A DNA stretch of 64,000 nt from assembly GCA_965213575.1 (NCBI GenBank), contig CBDBZN010000028.1:62001-126000 (forward strand), read 5' to 3'. Shown here in pieces: positions 8,431 through 17,033 of this stretch; position 1 is the first letter of the stretch, and the number at the start of each line of letters is the position of its first letter. Source of the stretch: JAUHXS01 sp965213575 (GTDB taxonomy: Bacteria > Bacteroidota > Bacteroidia > Chitinophagales > JAUHXS01). Position numbers and translations under genes: made by a program. Below the pieces are notes generated by a model. The model worked only from the letters and a program-made list of their open reading frames with translations. It was not told the DNA's origin and did not search any database.

Positions 8431-10048
8431 GATTAGTAGTTGTTGGAAGGTGAATTTTAAATGTAGTGCCTTTATTTAATTCACTGTATACGTTAGTGAT
8501 TCCGTTATGTTCCTTAATGACCTCAGCAACGTAGTTTAAGCCAAGTCCAAAGCCTTTCACATCGTGCACATTCCCGGTATGTACTCTATAAAATTTATCG
8601 AATATTCTTTTTTGGTCTGCTTTGGAAATGCCAATACCATTATCGGTGATTGTTATATTTAATAAATTGCCTTCATTTTTAGTACTGATCATAATGGATG
8701 GATCTTTGTTAGTGTATTTAATGGCGTTATCAACCAAATTGTATACCACTGCTTCTAGATGATCAGGATCACCCATCATGTACGAATTTTTTGCATTGAG
8801 CTGACATTCGATCTTACCGCCTTTGCTGTCTATTTGCATTTTGAAAGAGTCTATTACCTTCTCCAATAACTCGTGGATGTCTATTTTTTCAGATTTTAAC
8901 TTAATGCCTTCTTGGTCATACGCAGCAGTTTTAAGTATTTTTTCTACCAACCCGGTTAATCTGACATTTTCTTTTTTGGCTATGCCGAGATATTTCTCCG
9001 TTTTAATCTTATCATCTTTACCGCTAAAGTTGAGTGTAGACTCAATGGCGAGGGAGATATTAGCCAATGGGGTTTTAAACTCATGAGTCATGTTGTTAAT
9101 AAAATCACTTTTCATTTCTGAGAGTCGCTTTTGTTTTAGAATTGTATTAAGGGTATATATATACACAGATGTTATTAAGGTAACGATAAGAAAGGAAGCT
9201 AGTAGCAAGATGGTCATTCGCTTCCAGATGTAGAGATTCTTATCCGGGAAATAGATTTTTATATATAAATCATTGCCTTCACCCATACCCATACTATACC
9301 CTTTGACACTCTTAAGGTCTATTGAGTTAGATATAGTGTTGGTATAAGAAAAAGAGTGCCCGATTGAATCATAAATACCAAAACTATATGGAGTAGTTAT
9401 ATTATTAGCTTTTAGGTTAGCATTAAATAGCGAATCGAGGTTTCTAGAATTATAAGAAAAGGGGACGGTTGAATTAATAATGTTTTTTAAATAGTTAGGA
9501 AATCCATCATACATGTTAGATAAAGAATCCATCAATAATTCTTGCAGCTCACTTAGCTTCATACGACCATAATTAGCACTAGAATCAAGTGCTAGGTTGA
9601 TCTTTACAGTATCTTTTTTATTACTATTAATAAATGTATGATCTAAGTTCCATTGTTTTTCCAGATTAAATATGCTATCTAATTTGCTTATTCCATCATG
9701 ATTAATAACAACATTTGTGTATGATATAGCAATTCCTTTCCTAGGTTTCCCATCTTTTTTAAAGTGAATTGTATCGTCTTTTACAGATCCATTTTTTTTA
9801 TAGAAATCTAAAGCACTTACTAAAGAATCTGAAATGAGTGGTAAAATATTTTGTAGAAAATAATTTTTCTTGAAATTATTATCTCGATTAGCATCGATGA
9901 TGTCTGCCAATGCCCTATTAACATCTTTATCGAACTCCTCCTGTTGTAATTGGTAAGAAGACCATAACCAATGCCCTTGAAGTGCCAAAAGCGCAATGAG
10001 TGAGACACTCATCAAAAAAACTATAAGTATGACTTTGCTGTTTCGCAT
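8417..10048 (-). CDS. Transmembrane sensor histidine kinase
   Basis: 543 aa. One N-terminal membrane helix (~5-27) and a second at ~277-300 enclose a ~250-residue periplasmic sensor domain of no family I recognise. Then HisKA with the phospho-His in THEFKTPLANI, and HATPase_c with the N-box (NLVDNAIKYT), G1 (DNGIGIS) and G2 (GFGLGLN). First gene of the two-component operon, divergent from the ABC transporter at 10295. The input signal is unknown. Confidence 0.94.
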   Translation of the reverse strand: MRNSKVILIVFLMSVSLIALLALQGHWLWSSYQLQQEEFDKDVNRALADIIDANRDNNFKKNYFLQNILPLISDSLVSALDFYKKNGSVKDDTIHFKKDGKPRKGIAISYTNVVINHDGISKLDSIFNLEKQWNLDHTFINSNKKDTVKINLALDSSANYGRMKLSELQELLMDSLSNMYDGFPNYLKNIINSTVPFSYNSRNLDSLFNANLKANNITTPYSFGIYDSIGHSFSYTNTISNSIDLKSVKGYSMGMGEGNDLYIKIYFPDKNLYIWKRMTILLLASFLIVTLITSVYIYTLNTILKQKRLSEMKSDFINNMTHEFKTPLANISLAIESTLNFSGKDDKIKTEKYLGIAKKENVRLTGLVEKILKTAAYDQEGIKLKSEKIDIHELLEKVIDSFKMQIDSKGGKIECQLNAKNSYMMGDPDHLEAVVYNLVDNAIKYTNKDPSIMISTKNEGNLLNITITDNGIGISKADQKRIFDKFYRVHTGNVHDVKGFGLGLNYVAEVIKEHNGITNVYSELNKGTTFKIHLPTTTNHGEA

Positions 10049-10088
10049 AAGGCTAAATTAATATATAATTATTGGCTGCCCTACTCTC

Positions 10089-10124
10089 TTAACACTAATT
10101 AACACTGTTTAACTAAGCGTTAAC
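10089..10124. promoter_or_regulatory. Four phased TTAAC repeats, likely response-regulator operator
   Basis: TTAAC occurs at 10089, 10099, 10109 and 10120, i.e. with 10, 10 and 11 bp steps, 41 bp or more upstream of the kinase start (10048). Direct repeats at helical spacing are the standard binding pattern of OmpR-family regulators, so this is a good candidate for autoregulation by the regulator encoded at 7738-8430 (inference). Confidence 0.55.
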
Positions 10125-10225
10125 TATTTCCGACTTGCGATTGACATACCTTTGATTCGAATTGTGCATATAGTTGGCTTTATGTGCTGTTTAAAACGTT
10201 TAGAAAATAATAATACAAGAACAAA

Positions 10226-10269
10226 CTTTCCTCATAGCCCAGGGTTTAAACCCTGGGCTATGAGGAAAG
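10226..10269. repeat. Perfect 44-bp palindrome
   Basis: Two 22-base arms are exact reverse complements with no loop; the centre reads GGGTTTAAACCC. It sits 25 bp before the ABC ATPase start at 10295. A related element with the same AACCC..CTATGA core lies at 48724-48786, so this looks like a dispersed palindromic repeat, not a private operator. As RNA it would form a very stable hairpin in the 5' leader of the ABC operon. Confidence 0.75.
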
Positions 10270-10294
10270 CCAAGTTTATACTATATTTAAAACA

Positions 10295-11218
10295 ATGGAA
10301 AAGAAACCAATATTAACAACCCGGAATCTCGCAAAAAGATACGGCAATATACAAGCCTTAAAAGACTTATCGCTTACTATAGAACAAGGAGATGTGTACG
10401 GCATTCTAGGCCCGAATGGCAGTGGCAAAACAACTACTTTAGGAATTATCTTAGATATTGTAGCACAAGATAGTGGCACTTATGAATGGTTTGGAGAGCA
10501 TCATGCACATGGGAATAAAATACCACTTCACGAATCAAGAAAAAAGATCGGCTCTATCTTAGAAACGCCTAATTTTTATCCGTATTTATCAGCAGAGAGA
10601 AACCTTAAAATTGCTGCAGATATTAAAGGTGTTTCGTACTCCGATATTGATAGAGTGCTCCAAGTGGTAGATTTATACGATCGGAAAAAAGATAAATTTA
10701 AAGGATATTCATTAGGAATGAAGCAGCGATTAGCCATAGCTTCTGCTTTGTTAGGCAACCCTCAAGTACTGCTGCTAGATGAACCTACCAACGGCTTAGA
10801 TCCTGAAGGAATAGCTCAAGTGAGAGAGATTATACAAACAGTTGCAAAGGAGAATATCACCGTTATTTTAGCCAGTCATGTTTTAGATGAGGTAGAAAAG
10901 GTATGTTCTCATGTAGCCATTTTGAAAAAAGGTCAGTTACTCGCTCAGGGAAGTGTGGGCAGCATATTGAGTGGCCACCCTACAATGGAGCTTAAAGCAG
11001 ATGAAATGTTTTTATTGGAAAAAGCATTATATGAGCACCCTTCTGTAGTAGATATTAAGAAAGAAAATGAGCTTTTAGTAGTTAAGTTCGATGAAGAAGT
11101 ATCTACGGCAATCATTAATAAATACCTTTTTGATAAAGGTATTACCCCCACTCATATTGCTTCTAAGAAACAAAATTTAGAAAAAGAATTTTTAAGTATT
11201 ATTAACAGCCATGCTTAG
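10295..11218 (+). CDS. ABC transporter ATP-binding protein
   Basis: 307 aa with Walker A GPNGSGKTT, signature YSLGMKQRL, Walker B LLLDEPTNGLDP and the H-loop SHVLDE; the C-terminal extension is of the bacitracin/gliding-type exporter ATPases. Pairs with the permease at 11211, whose start overlaps its end by 8 bp. The architecture (one ATPase, one ABC-2 type permease) points to an exporter; the cargo cannot be told. Expression may be affected by the palindrome just upstream. Confidence 0.93.
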   Translation: MEKKPILTTRNLAKRYGNIQALKDLSLTIEQGDVYGILGPNGSGKTTTLGIILDIVAQDSGTYEWFGEHHAHGNKIPLHESRKKIGSILETPNFYPYLSAERNLKIAADIKGVSYSDIDRVLQVVDLYDRKKDKFKGYSLGMKQRLAIASALLGNPQVLLLDEPTNGLDPEGIAQVREIIQTVAKENITVILASHVLDEVEKVCSHVAILKKGQLLAQGSVGSILSGHPTMELKADEMFLLEKALYEHPSVVDIKKENELLVVKFDEEVSTAIINKYLFDKGITPTHIASKKQNLEKEFLSIINSHA

Positions 11219-12072
11219 ACTTATTAAAATAGAATTTCAGAAAATCATATTTAATCCTACTATACAGATTATATTGGGGTTGTATGTTTTATTACTTATT
11301 CCAACTGCCTTTGGAATAGAAAATATCTTAGGTGGCATCATTACCTCAGATAATGTTACTATTGGACCTAAAAAAGGGAGTCCCACCCCTACTGAGGGGA
11401 TGGATATGAAGTCTTTCTTATTAGATCAACTCAACCTCTTTAGTTTTCCGGAAGCATGGCATTATATCGCCTTCTTAGTAAGCTTGTTTAAGCTCATCTT
11501 GGCAGTAGTAATTATTATTATAGTAACTAATGAATTTACCTACCGCACAATGCGACAAAACATCATTGATGGTATGAGTAAGTGGGAAGCTATCTTATCA
11601 AAAGAAGTATTTATACTAGTATTGAGCTTATTTTCTACTGTCTTTTTAGTTATCCTCACATTGTTAGTAGGTAGCAATCCCGGTAATGTAAGTACTTTCG
11701 ATGGCTTCGGATTTGTAACTGCTTATTTCCTTGAGGTTTTCTTGTATTTAAATTTTGCTTATTTAATAAGCATGTTGGTAAAAAAAGCAGGTTTGTCAAT
11801 TGTGTTTCTGCTACTCTATGGGTTTATAATTGAGAAGATTATAATTTTTGTGATTAGCTATCCATTTCCTGAGATGGCAGCAAGTATTTCTTCAGTTTTA
11901 CCGTTTGGGGTTATTGACGGGACTAATACCTAACCCACTATCTAAATTAATGGGGAGCACGAACTTAACACCTGACTTATCATTTACTTTACTAAGTATG
12001 GTGGGAGTTTATGTAGCTTCATTTATTGGTATTAGCTACTTACTAGTGAAGCGAGGGGTGGCTACGAAATAA
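11211..12072 (+). CDS. ABC-2 type permease, frameshifted near its end
   Basis: The first frame gives 240 aa with membrane segments near 13-35, 85-110, 130-155, 165-185 and 195-220, and ends at 11933. The missing last helix is present in the +1 frame (NPLSKLMG... followed by a hydrophobic stretch and VKRGVATK), stopping at 12072. Dropping one G from the GGG at 11919-11921 joins the two smoothly (..VIDGLIPNP..). So either one base was inserted or the consensus is wrong there. Membrane partner of the ATPase at 10295. Confidence 0.82.
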
Positions 12073-12119
12073 TAAAGATCAAATTAACACATTCGCAAAT
12101 AAGATAGTTTTTTAAATCT

Positions 12120-12178
12120 TGAATTTCTGGTGGGGAAATGGCCTTTTTTTCAAGCAACTACAATCTCGAAATTGCGAA
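12120..12178 (-). repeat. Interspersed ~55-bp repeat, copy 1
   Basis: On the minus strand it reads TTCGCAATTTCGAGATTG, then GTTGCTTGAAAAAAAGGCC, then a C-run and AGAAATTCA. The same order of blocks occurs at 22095-22134 (lacking the first block) and 32956-33013. It lies in a 277-bp gap between the permease and the dCMP deaminase gene. Confidence 0.7.
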
Positions 12179-12190
12179 GCAGAAAAAAAC

Positions 12191-12210
12191 AATCCGCCAG
12201 TTGGCGGATT
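12191..12210. terminator. Hairpin AATCCGCC/GGCGGATT
   Basis: Perfect 8-bp arms around AGTT, next to repeat copy 1. On the minus strand it is followed by a run of T (the AC-AAAAAA just before it on the plus strand), so it could act as a terminator for minus-strand transcripts, including the dcd operon. The nearby ACTTTTTTT..AAAAAAGT near-palindrome at 12300-12320 is a second candidate, nearer to the end of the deaminase gene. Confidence 0.4.
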
Positions 12211-12349
12211 CGAATTTCGATTCATCGGGATAGTTTCTGCTGTTGCGGGAGGCATTTCTGAGATTGTTTGCGAGAAAAAACAAGCCTTGAAATTTTGCTA
12301 CTTTTTTTCAAGAAAAAAGTATAAATTCAAGCAATTAGCTAATTAATCC

Positions 12350-12845
12350 CTACTTCTCATATTTTTGCAGCTCATCATGAAAATATTCCAATTGTATACC
12401 TGCAGTTTTAAACATTGACTCAGACTCTAGCCCGCTGTGATATTTTCTTTCACACACCACTCTAGTAATACCGCAATTAATGATCAACATGGCACAAACC
12501 CTGCAAGGAGTCATTTCTACAATAGAGTGTTGATCCTTTCAAAGAAACCCCTTGTTTAGCAGCTTGACAGATGGCATTTTGTTCTGCATGGACGGTCCTA
12601 ACGCAATGTTCTGTTATAGAATCATCCTCGTGGATGACCTTTTTCATTTGGTGGCCTACTTCATCACAATGAGGCAAGCCTACCGGAGAGCCTACATACC
12701 CTGAAACCAGCAATTGTGAATCTCTTGCTATCACACATCCGCTTCTTCCCCTGCCACAAGTAGCACGTTTTGAAATAGCATCCATTACTTCCATGAAGTA
12801 TTCATCCCAGCTGGGCCTTACATATTTTTCTTGGTCAGTTACCAT
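12350..12845 (-). CDS. Deoxycytidylate deaminase family protein, frameshifted
   Basis: From the ATG at 12845 the frame carries the cytidine/dCMP deaminase zinc site HAE (TVHAEQNAI), then slips near 12519-12524. The second zinc motif (TPCRVCAM) and the rest, ending FHDELQKYEK, are in the next frame and stop at 12350. Removing one T gives STLYVEMTPCRVCAM, a normal family sequence. Full product would be ~164 aa, normal for dCMP deaminase. Its start overlaps the end of the kinase-like gene by 11 bp. Third gene of the dcd operon: makes dUMP from dCMP. Confidence 0.85.
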
Positions 12846-13395
12846 TGAGCTTATTGAGTATTTTATCGAGGTTTTTATTAAGATCTTCAAAAGAACCATT
12901 ATTAATTAATTTGGCATCAGACATAGCCATGCAGGCTGATAAATTTTGTTGATTTGGATTATCAGATTTCATTTCTCGAGCTTCATTTTCTATGAATGTA
13001 TCAAAATCAATATGATCTGTTTCACTGGCTCGCTCAAGTATCCGCTTATAGCGTGTATTAATATCTGCATCCACTGCAAATAAATAAGCATTTTCTTTTT
13101 CTTTTAGCATTTTTGCTTCTCCTACGGTTCTGATACTTTCAATCACACAATCGCTATTACTATTTTTTGCTTGTTTATATAATTGTTCTACTATAAAGCT
13201 CGGCGAATTTTTCTCTCTAAGATCATTTCCGACTAAAACCATACTATCTCTATTAACAGGCAAACCTCTTTTTTTTATTTCTTCTATGAGATAATTCCTG
13301 ACTGAATAATGTTTGTATCCGTGCTTTTCTACTAAGAACTCTACAATGGTTCCTTTTCCTGCTCCTAATGTACCGGTGATGCCTATGATTTTCAT
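12835..13395 (-). CDS. P-loop nucleotide kinase-like protein (dNMP or dephospho-CoA kinase fold)
   Basis: 186 aa. Walker A GTLGAGKGT at residues 8-16 and an adenylate/dephospho-CoA-kinase-like layout (RERASETDH lid-like region near 130). I do not recognise the exact family. Its position between dCTP deaminase and dCMP deaminase, with tight spacing on both sides, suggests a deoxynucleotide-related role such as a (d)NMP kinase (inference from context). Reading frame intact, unlike both neighbours. Confidence 0.7.
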   Translation of the reverse strand: MKIIGITGTLGAGKGTIVEFLVEKHGYKHYSVRNYLIEEIKKRGLPVNRDSMVLVGNDLREKNSPSFIVEQLYKQAKNSNSDCVIESIRTVGEAKMLKEKENAYLFAVDADINTRYKRILERASETDHIDFDTFIENEAREMKSDNPNQQNLSACMAMSDAKLINNGSFEDLNKNLDKILNKLNGN

Positions 13396-13415
13396 GTGTT
13401 AATATTTGACAAATT

Positions 13416-13953
13416 TTAAAAAGTATTTTTCCACATCATTGATTCAATAGGCTTAACGGTCCGGTTTAGTGTATTTAGCATTTTTCTTTTTGTTGTAATA
13501 ATTATCCACTTTTCCATCAATTACAAAATAGATCAATTGCCCTATAGGCATCCCGGCATAAATGCGAACAGGCTGGGCACAAGATATTTCCAATGTCCAA
13601 GTATTACAATACCCAACATCTCCTTTACCTGCTGTAGCATGAATATCTATTCCGAGCCTCCCAATACTGGATTTTCCTTCTAAAAAAGGCACATGATTGT
13701 GTGTTTCAGTATATTCTTCGGTCACTCCCAAGTATAAAGTATTGGGATGTAATACAAATCCGTTATCCGGAATCTTTATTTCTTCTATTTCATTATGCTT
13801 GCGAGCATCTAAGACTCTATCTTTATATACTGCCAAATATCTTCCGAGATGTACATCATAAGAGTTAGTTCCAAGGCATTTAGGGCGAAATGGCTCTATG
13901 AGAATATTGCCTTCCTCTATTTCTTCTAAAATTTTTTTATCTGTTAATATCAT
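13416..13953 (-). CDS. dcd: dCTP deaminase, frameshifted at the C-terminus
   Basis: Converts dCTP to dUTP. The trimeric dUTPase-fold core is intact: GKSSIGRLGID with the substrate-binding SSxGR and the catalytic-Glu motif WTLEIS. The written frame stops at 13453 after KYTKPDR. The family's C-terminal tail (KPIESMMWKNTF) follows in another frame and ends at 13416; deleting one base at ~13457-13463 restores KPDVKPIESMMW. That tail closes over the active site in known structures, so its loss would matter. First gene of the dcd/kinase/dCMP-deaminase operon. Confidence 0.9.
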
Positions 13954-14080
13954 TGATTTAAAATAGTTTGTGTCACTAAGTTACCCAATACTTTTATTTA
14001 GTTTAAAAAAATTTATCAACTCCGGTAACAATAACTAAGTTTTTGCGTTTAATACATAATAAAAATTTATATATTTAAAA

Positions 14081-14727
14081 ATGCCTTTAACGAAAACGTT
14101 ACACATTGATGACCATACTAAATTGGGATTATGGAAAATAGAAGAAGATGCAGCATTTTTTTTATCTCATTTACAACTTAATGAAGAGGAAAAGTTAAAG
14201 GCAGATCAACTTAAAAGCCCTAAAAGATATTTACATTGGCTTGCCAGTAGGGTATTGCTACGTACATTATTAGAAACTGAACGCTTTATCGAAATGTCTT
14301 TTGATGAATATGGTAAACCTTATTTAGATAATTTTCCGTATAAAACTATCTATTAGCCATTCTTCAGAATATGCAGGCGTGATTTTAAGCCATAAACCAA
14401 GAAGTAGGAATCGATATTGAAAAAATTCATCCTAAAATCAATAAAATCGCTCATAAATTTATGCACCCCTGATGATATTAATGCTATCAAAGAAGAAGAG
14501 CGAACAGAAGTTTGTCATGTCCCACTGGGGAGCTAAAGAAGCCCTATATAAATTGTATGGTAAAGGTGGTATTAGCTTTAAAAATGATATTCTTCTTTCC
14601 CCATTTTCCTACCAATCTATTGGTAATTTAACTGCCCGGTAATTCAAAACACAATAAATTTGGATTGTGCAAGTCAGTTATGAAAAAATTTAGCGATTAT
14701 ATGTTGGTATATGCGCAATGCAATTAA
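14081..14727 (+). pseudogene. 4'-phosphopantetheinyl transferase, multiply frameshifted
   Basis: The first frame (91 aa) gives the PPTase N-terminus with the KRYLHWLASRVLLR and FDEYGKPYL motifs and stops at 14356. Reading across frames restores the Sfp-type core: SISHSSEYAGV, then VGIDIEKI (metal-binding D-x-E), then the WGAKEALYK motif, and a C-terminus DYMLVYA ending at 14727. At least four one-base insertions are needed to join them, three inside ~200 bp. The family activates carrier proteins with a phosphopantetheine arm. As written, no product is possible. Confidence 0.8.
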
Positions 14728-14758
14728 AGCGTTAATTAACAACATACGCTAATGTTTA

Positions 14759-15847
14759 ATGAAGACACATTTAATTGATGATTTACTAGAAGAAATATCT
14801 CGGCTTCAAACTTCCACTGCTACTCAAGTCTATCCAAAAGGGAATTTTCCTTCTCAAAGGCTGCACACTACTTTTTCAACGTATAGAAGAGAAGATGATA
14901 ATATTTTTTTCACTGTAAGTATTATTTATCTCTTAAAATCTATTAAAGATTATCTATCTCCTAAAAACAAGCAAATAGCAACAGACATATCAGAAAACGC
15001 TATGGAATAGTTATGATCTACATCAAAATAAAAACAGCTTAACTTATAACTTTTGGAGAACTAGCTCATCAAAACATTTTCCTAATGGTTATTTGTTTCA
15101 TCATTTTTAACATTTCCAAATACCGGACGATATTGATGTGACCTCATTAATATATCTAGTTAAAGGAATTCCAAAAGAGCAAATAATTAGGCCTGAAAGA
15201 AAAACTTGTTCAACATAGTAATTTATCAACGCTTAAGGTACGTACTACACTTAAAGAATATAAAGACTTACAGATCTACTCTACTTGGTTTGGTAAAAAA
15301 AATGCCTATCGAATTTGATGTCTGCGCATTGAGTAATTTAATGCTTCTCCAACTTAAATATGATCTGCCCTCTTAATCAGCACGACCGGGATACAATTTT
15401 TTTTTATTAAGTCTATAGTCCAGCAAAAGCAATATTTATCACGTGCTCATATCATTTCCCCTTCTTATGCTAATCCGGCAATTATTTTATATCACTTATC
15501 TTGCTTATCATCTGCTTATTCTAATCATTTTTCAGCTATTATTCCTGAATTACAAAATGGCCTTCAGGAACAACTTAAAAAGAGCCATTCCTCTATGGAA
15601 AAGTTGATTTTATCTACTTCTTTATTACGATTTAGAATCGATTCCCCTAAGACTGATATTCATAATAATAAAAAAGATAATTTCTATTGGTTTCATGCAG
15701 GTATGCTCAATGTATATTCCCACCTAATGCTTAAAAAAGTTAGCTAAGAAAAATCTTTCCCATCTAAAATATTATTGCGAAGCGTTTAATAAAGCACTTA
15801 TTTTGGAATATGAAACGCTGTATGCTAACAAATTGAATCCAAATTAA
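14759..15847 (+). pseudogene. Unrecognised gene, multiply frameshifted, next to the PPTase gene
   Basis: The first 83 aa (from ATG 14759 to a stop at 15010) continue in shifting frames to a stop at 15847. Recoverable segments include IPDDIDVTSLIYLV, STWFGKKMPIEFDVCALSN, SRAHIISPSYANPAIILYHL and a C-terminus ILEYETLYANKLNPN. Estimated ~350 aa, no signal peptide, not membrane-bound. At least three indels and one stop disrupt it. The DDID motif faintly recalls aspartate-rich motifs of terpene-cyclase-like proteins, but I cannot assign a family. Likely co-transcribed with the PPTase (32-bp gap). Confidence 0.55.
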
Positions 15848-16105
15848 AATTTTACTTTTTTTAATTTGAGTACAAAAAGCAACATCTTCTTCTAATATAA
15901 ATAAAGTAAGCTATTTATAATATTAAACGCTTTGGCAAAGAGGTGTACATTTAAAGGCATTTAAATCATTCGGCTAAGCAAATATTAATCTTTCAACTAA
16001 ATTGGTATTATTTTAGCACTGAACTAATAGGTTCCTTCGTTGGGGATTATATTGAATAAGGCTGCTTCTAAAAATCAGCTGTTAATAAACTTAAATAAAT
16101 TAATT

Positions 16106-16987
16106 ATGCCATTTATAACAAATGAAAATTCAAAAGAAGAAGTAGATATTTTCTATGAAGATTACGGATCAGGGCAACCTGTAATATTAATTCACGGTTG
16201 GCCACTAAGCCACAGAGCGTGGGAAGGACAAATTGCTGACATTGTAGATGCAGGGTATCGATGTATAGCTTACGATAGAAGAGGATTTGGTATTTCTTCT
16301 GCTCCCTGGGATGGGTATGATTATACTACTTTAGCCAGTGATTTGAATGAAATTATTAATCAGTTAGATCTGAACGATTGTATAATTGTTGGATTCTCTA
16401 TGGGTGGAGGGGAAGTAGTAAGATATTTAACAGAATATGGTGACGATAAAATCGCTAAAGCTGCACTGATCAGTTCTATCATTCCATTGGTCCAGAAGAA
16501 AGATGATAATCCTAATGGCGTACCAACAGAAGATTTAAAAGAAATTCTCAAAGCTTTAAAAAACGACAGAGTAGGATTCTTAAAAGATTTTCATAAGGAT
16601 TTTTATGCATTTGAAGACAATAAAGGCCGAATAAGTGAGGCTCAATTGCATTACGATTGGTCTATTTCTACCCACGCCTCTCCTAGGGCTACTATTAAGA
16701 CAGCAGAAGCTTGGGCAATGACTGATTTTAGAGATGAATTAAAAAATGTAAAAATTCCTACATTAATCGTGCATGGAGATGCTGACAAAACAGTGCCTAT
16801 TGAAACTTCTGCAAAACAAGCAGCAGAAGGCATCGAAAACAATCGATATGAAGTTATCAAAGATGCTCCTCATGGACTGAATGTAACACATCGAGAAAAG
16901 TTAAACGAAATCCTTTTAGACTTTCTTGGCAAATCAGTTAACGAATATAAACCAGCTTTCGCAGATAGCAACGCTAACAAGCAGTAA
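16106..16987 (+). CDS. Alpha/beta hydrolase (non-haem chloroperoxidase-like)
   Basis: ~293 aa from the ATG at 16106; an upstream TTG (16040) would add 22 residues outside the family. Motifs in order: oxyanion HGWPLS, nucleophile elbow GFSMGG, acid in HGDADKTVP, and catalytic His in APHGLNV. This is the cofactor-free haloperoxidase/esterase family; the real reaction is probably ester or related hydrolysis. Unlike its left-hand neighbours it is undamaged. A hairpin follows at 17001. Confidence 0.9.
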   Translation: MPFITNENSKEEVDIFYEDYGSGQPVILIHGWPLSHRAWEGQIADIVDAGYRCIAYDRRGFGISSAPWDGYDYTTLASDLNEIINQLDLNDCIIVGFSMGGGEVVRYLTEYGDDKIAKAALISSIIPLVQKKDDNPNGVPTEDLKEILKALKNDRVGFLKDFHKDFYAFEDNKGRISEAQLHYDWSISTHASPRATIKTAEAWAMTDFRDELKNVKIPTLIVHGDADKTVPIETSAKQAAEGIENNRYEVIKDAPHGLNVTHREKLNEILLDFLGKSVNEYKPAFADSNANKQ

Positions 16988-17000
16988 TGACCTTTAAATT

Positions 17001-17019
17001 CCCCTCCTATCAGGAGGGG
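17001..17019. terminator. Hairpin CCCCTCCT/AGGAGGGG
   Basis: Perfect 8-bp arms with a 3-base loop, 13 bp after the hydrolase stop and 14 bp before the end of the convergent T9SS cargo gene. No T-run follows on the plus strand; on the minus strand AATTT follows. Probably a bidirectional transcription stop or a short hairpin repeat. Confidence 0.45.
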
Positions 17020-17033
17020 ACATAGGGTAAGTG

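Noticed and set aside
12120..12346. Possible small plus-strand gene (75 codons)
   Set aside because: It overlaps the interspersed repeat and two hairpins, starts with no recognisable signal, and is full of repeat-derived residues.
14081..16987. Prophage or integrative element to explain the nucleotide genes and broken genes
   Set aside because: No integrase, portal, terminase, capsid or att-like repeats were seen.
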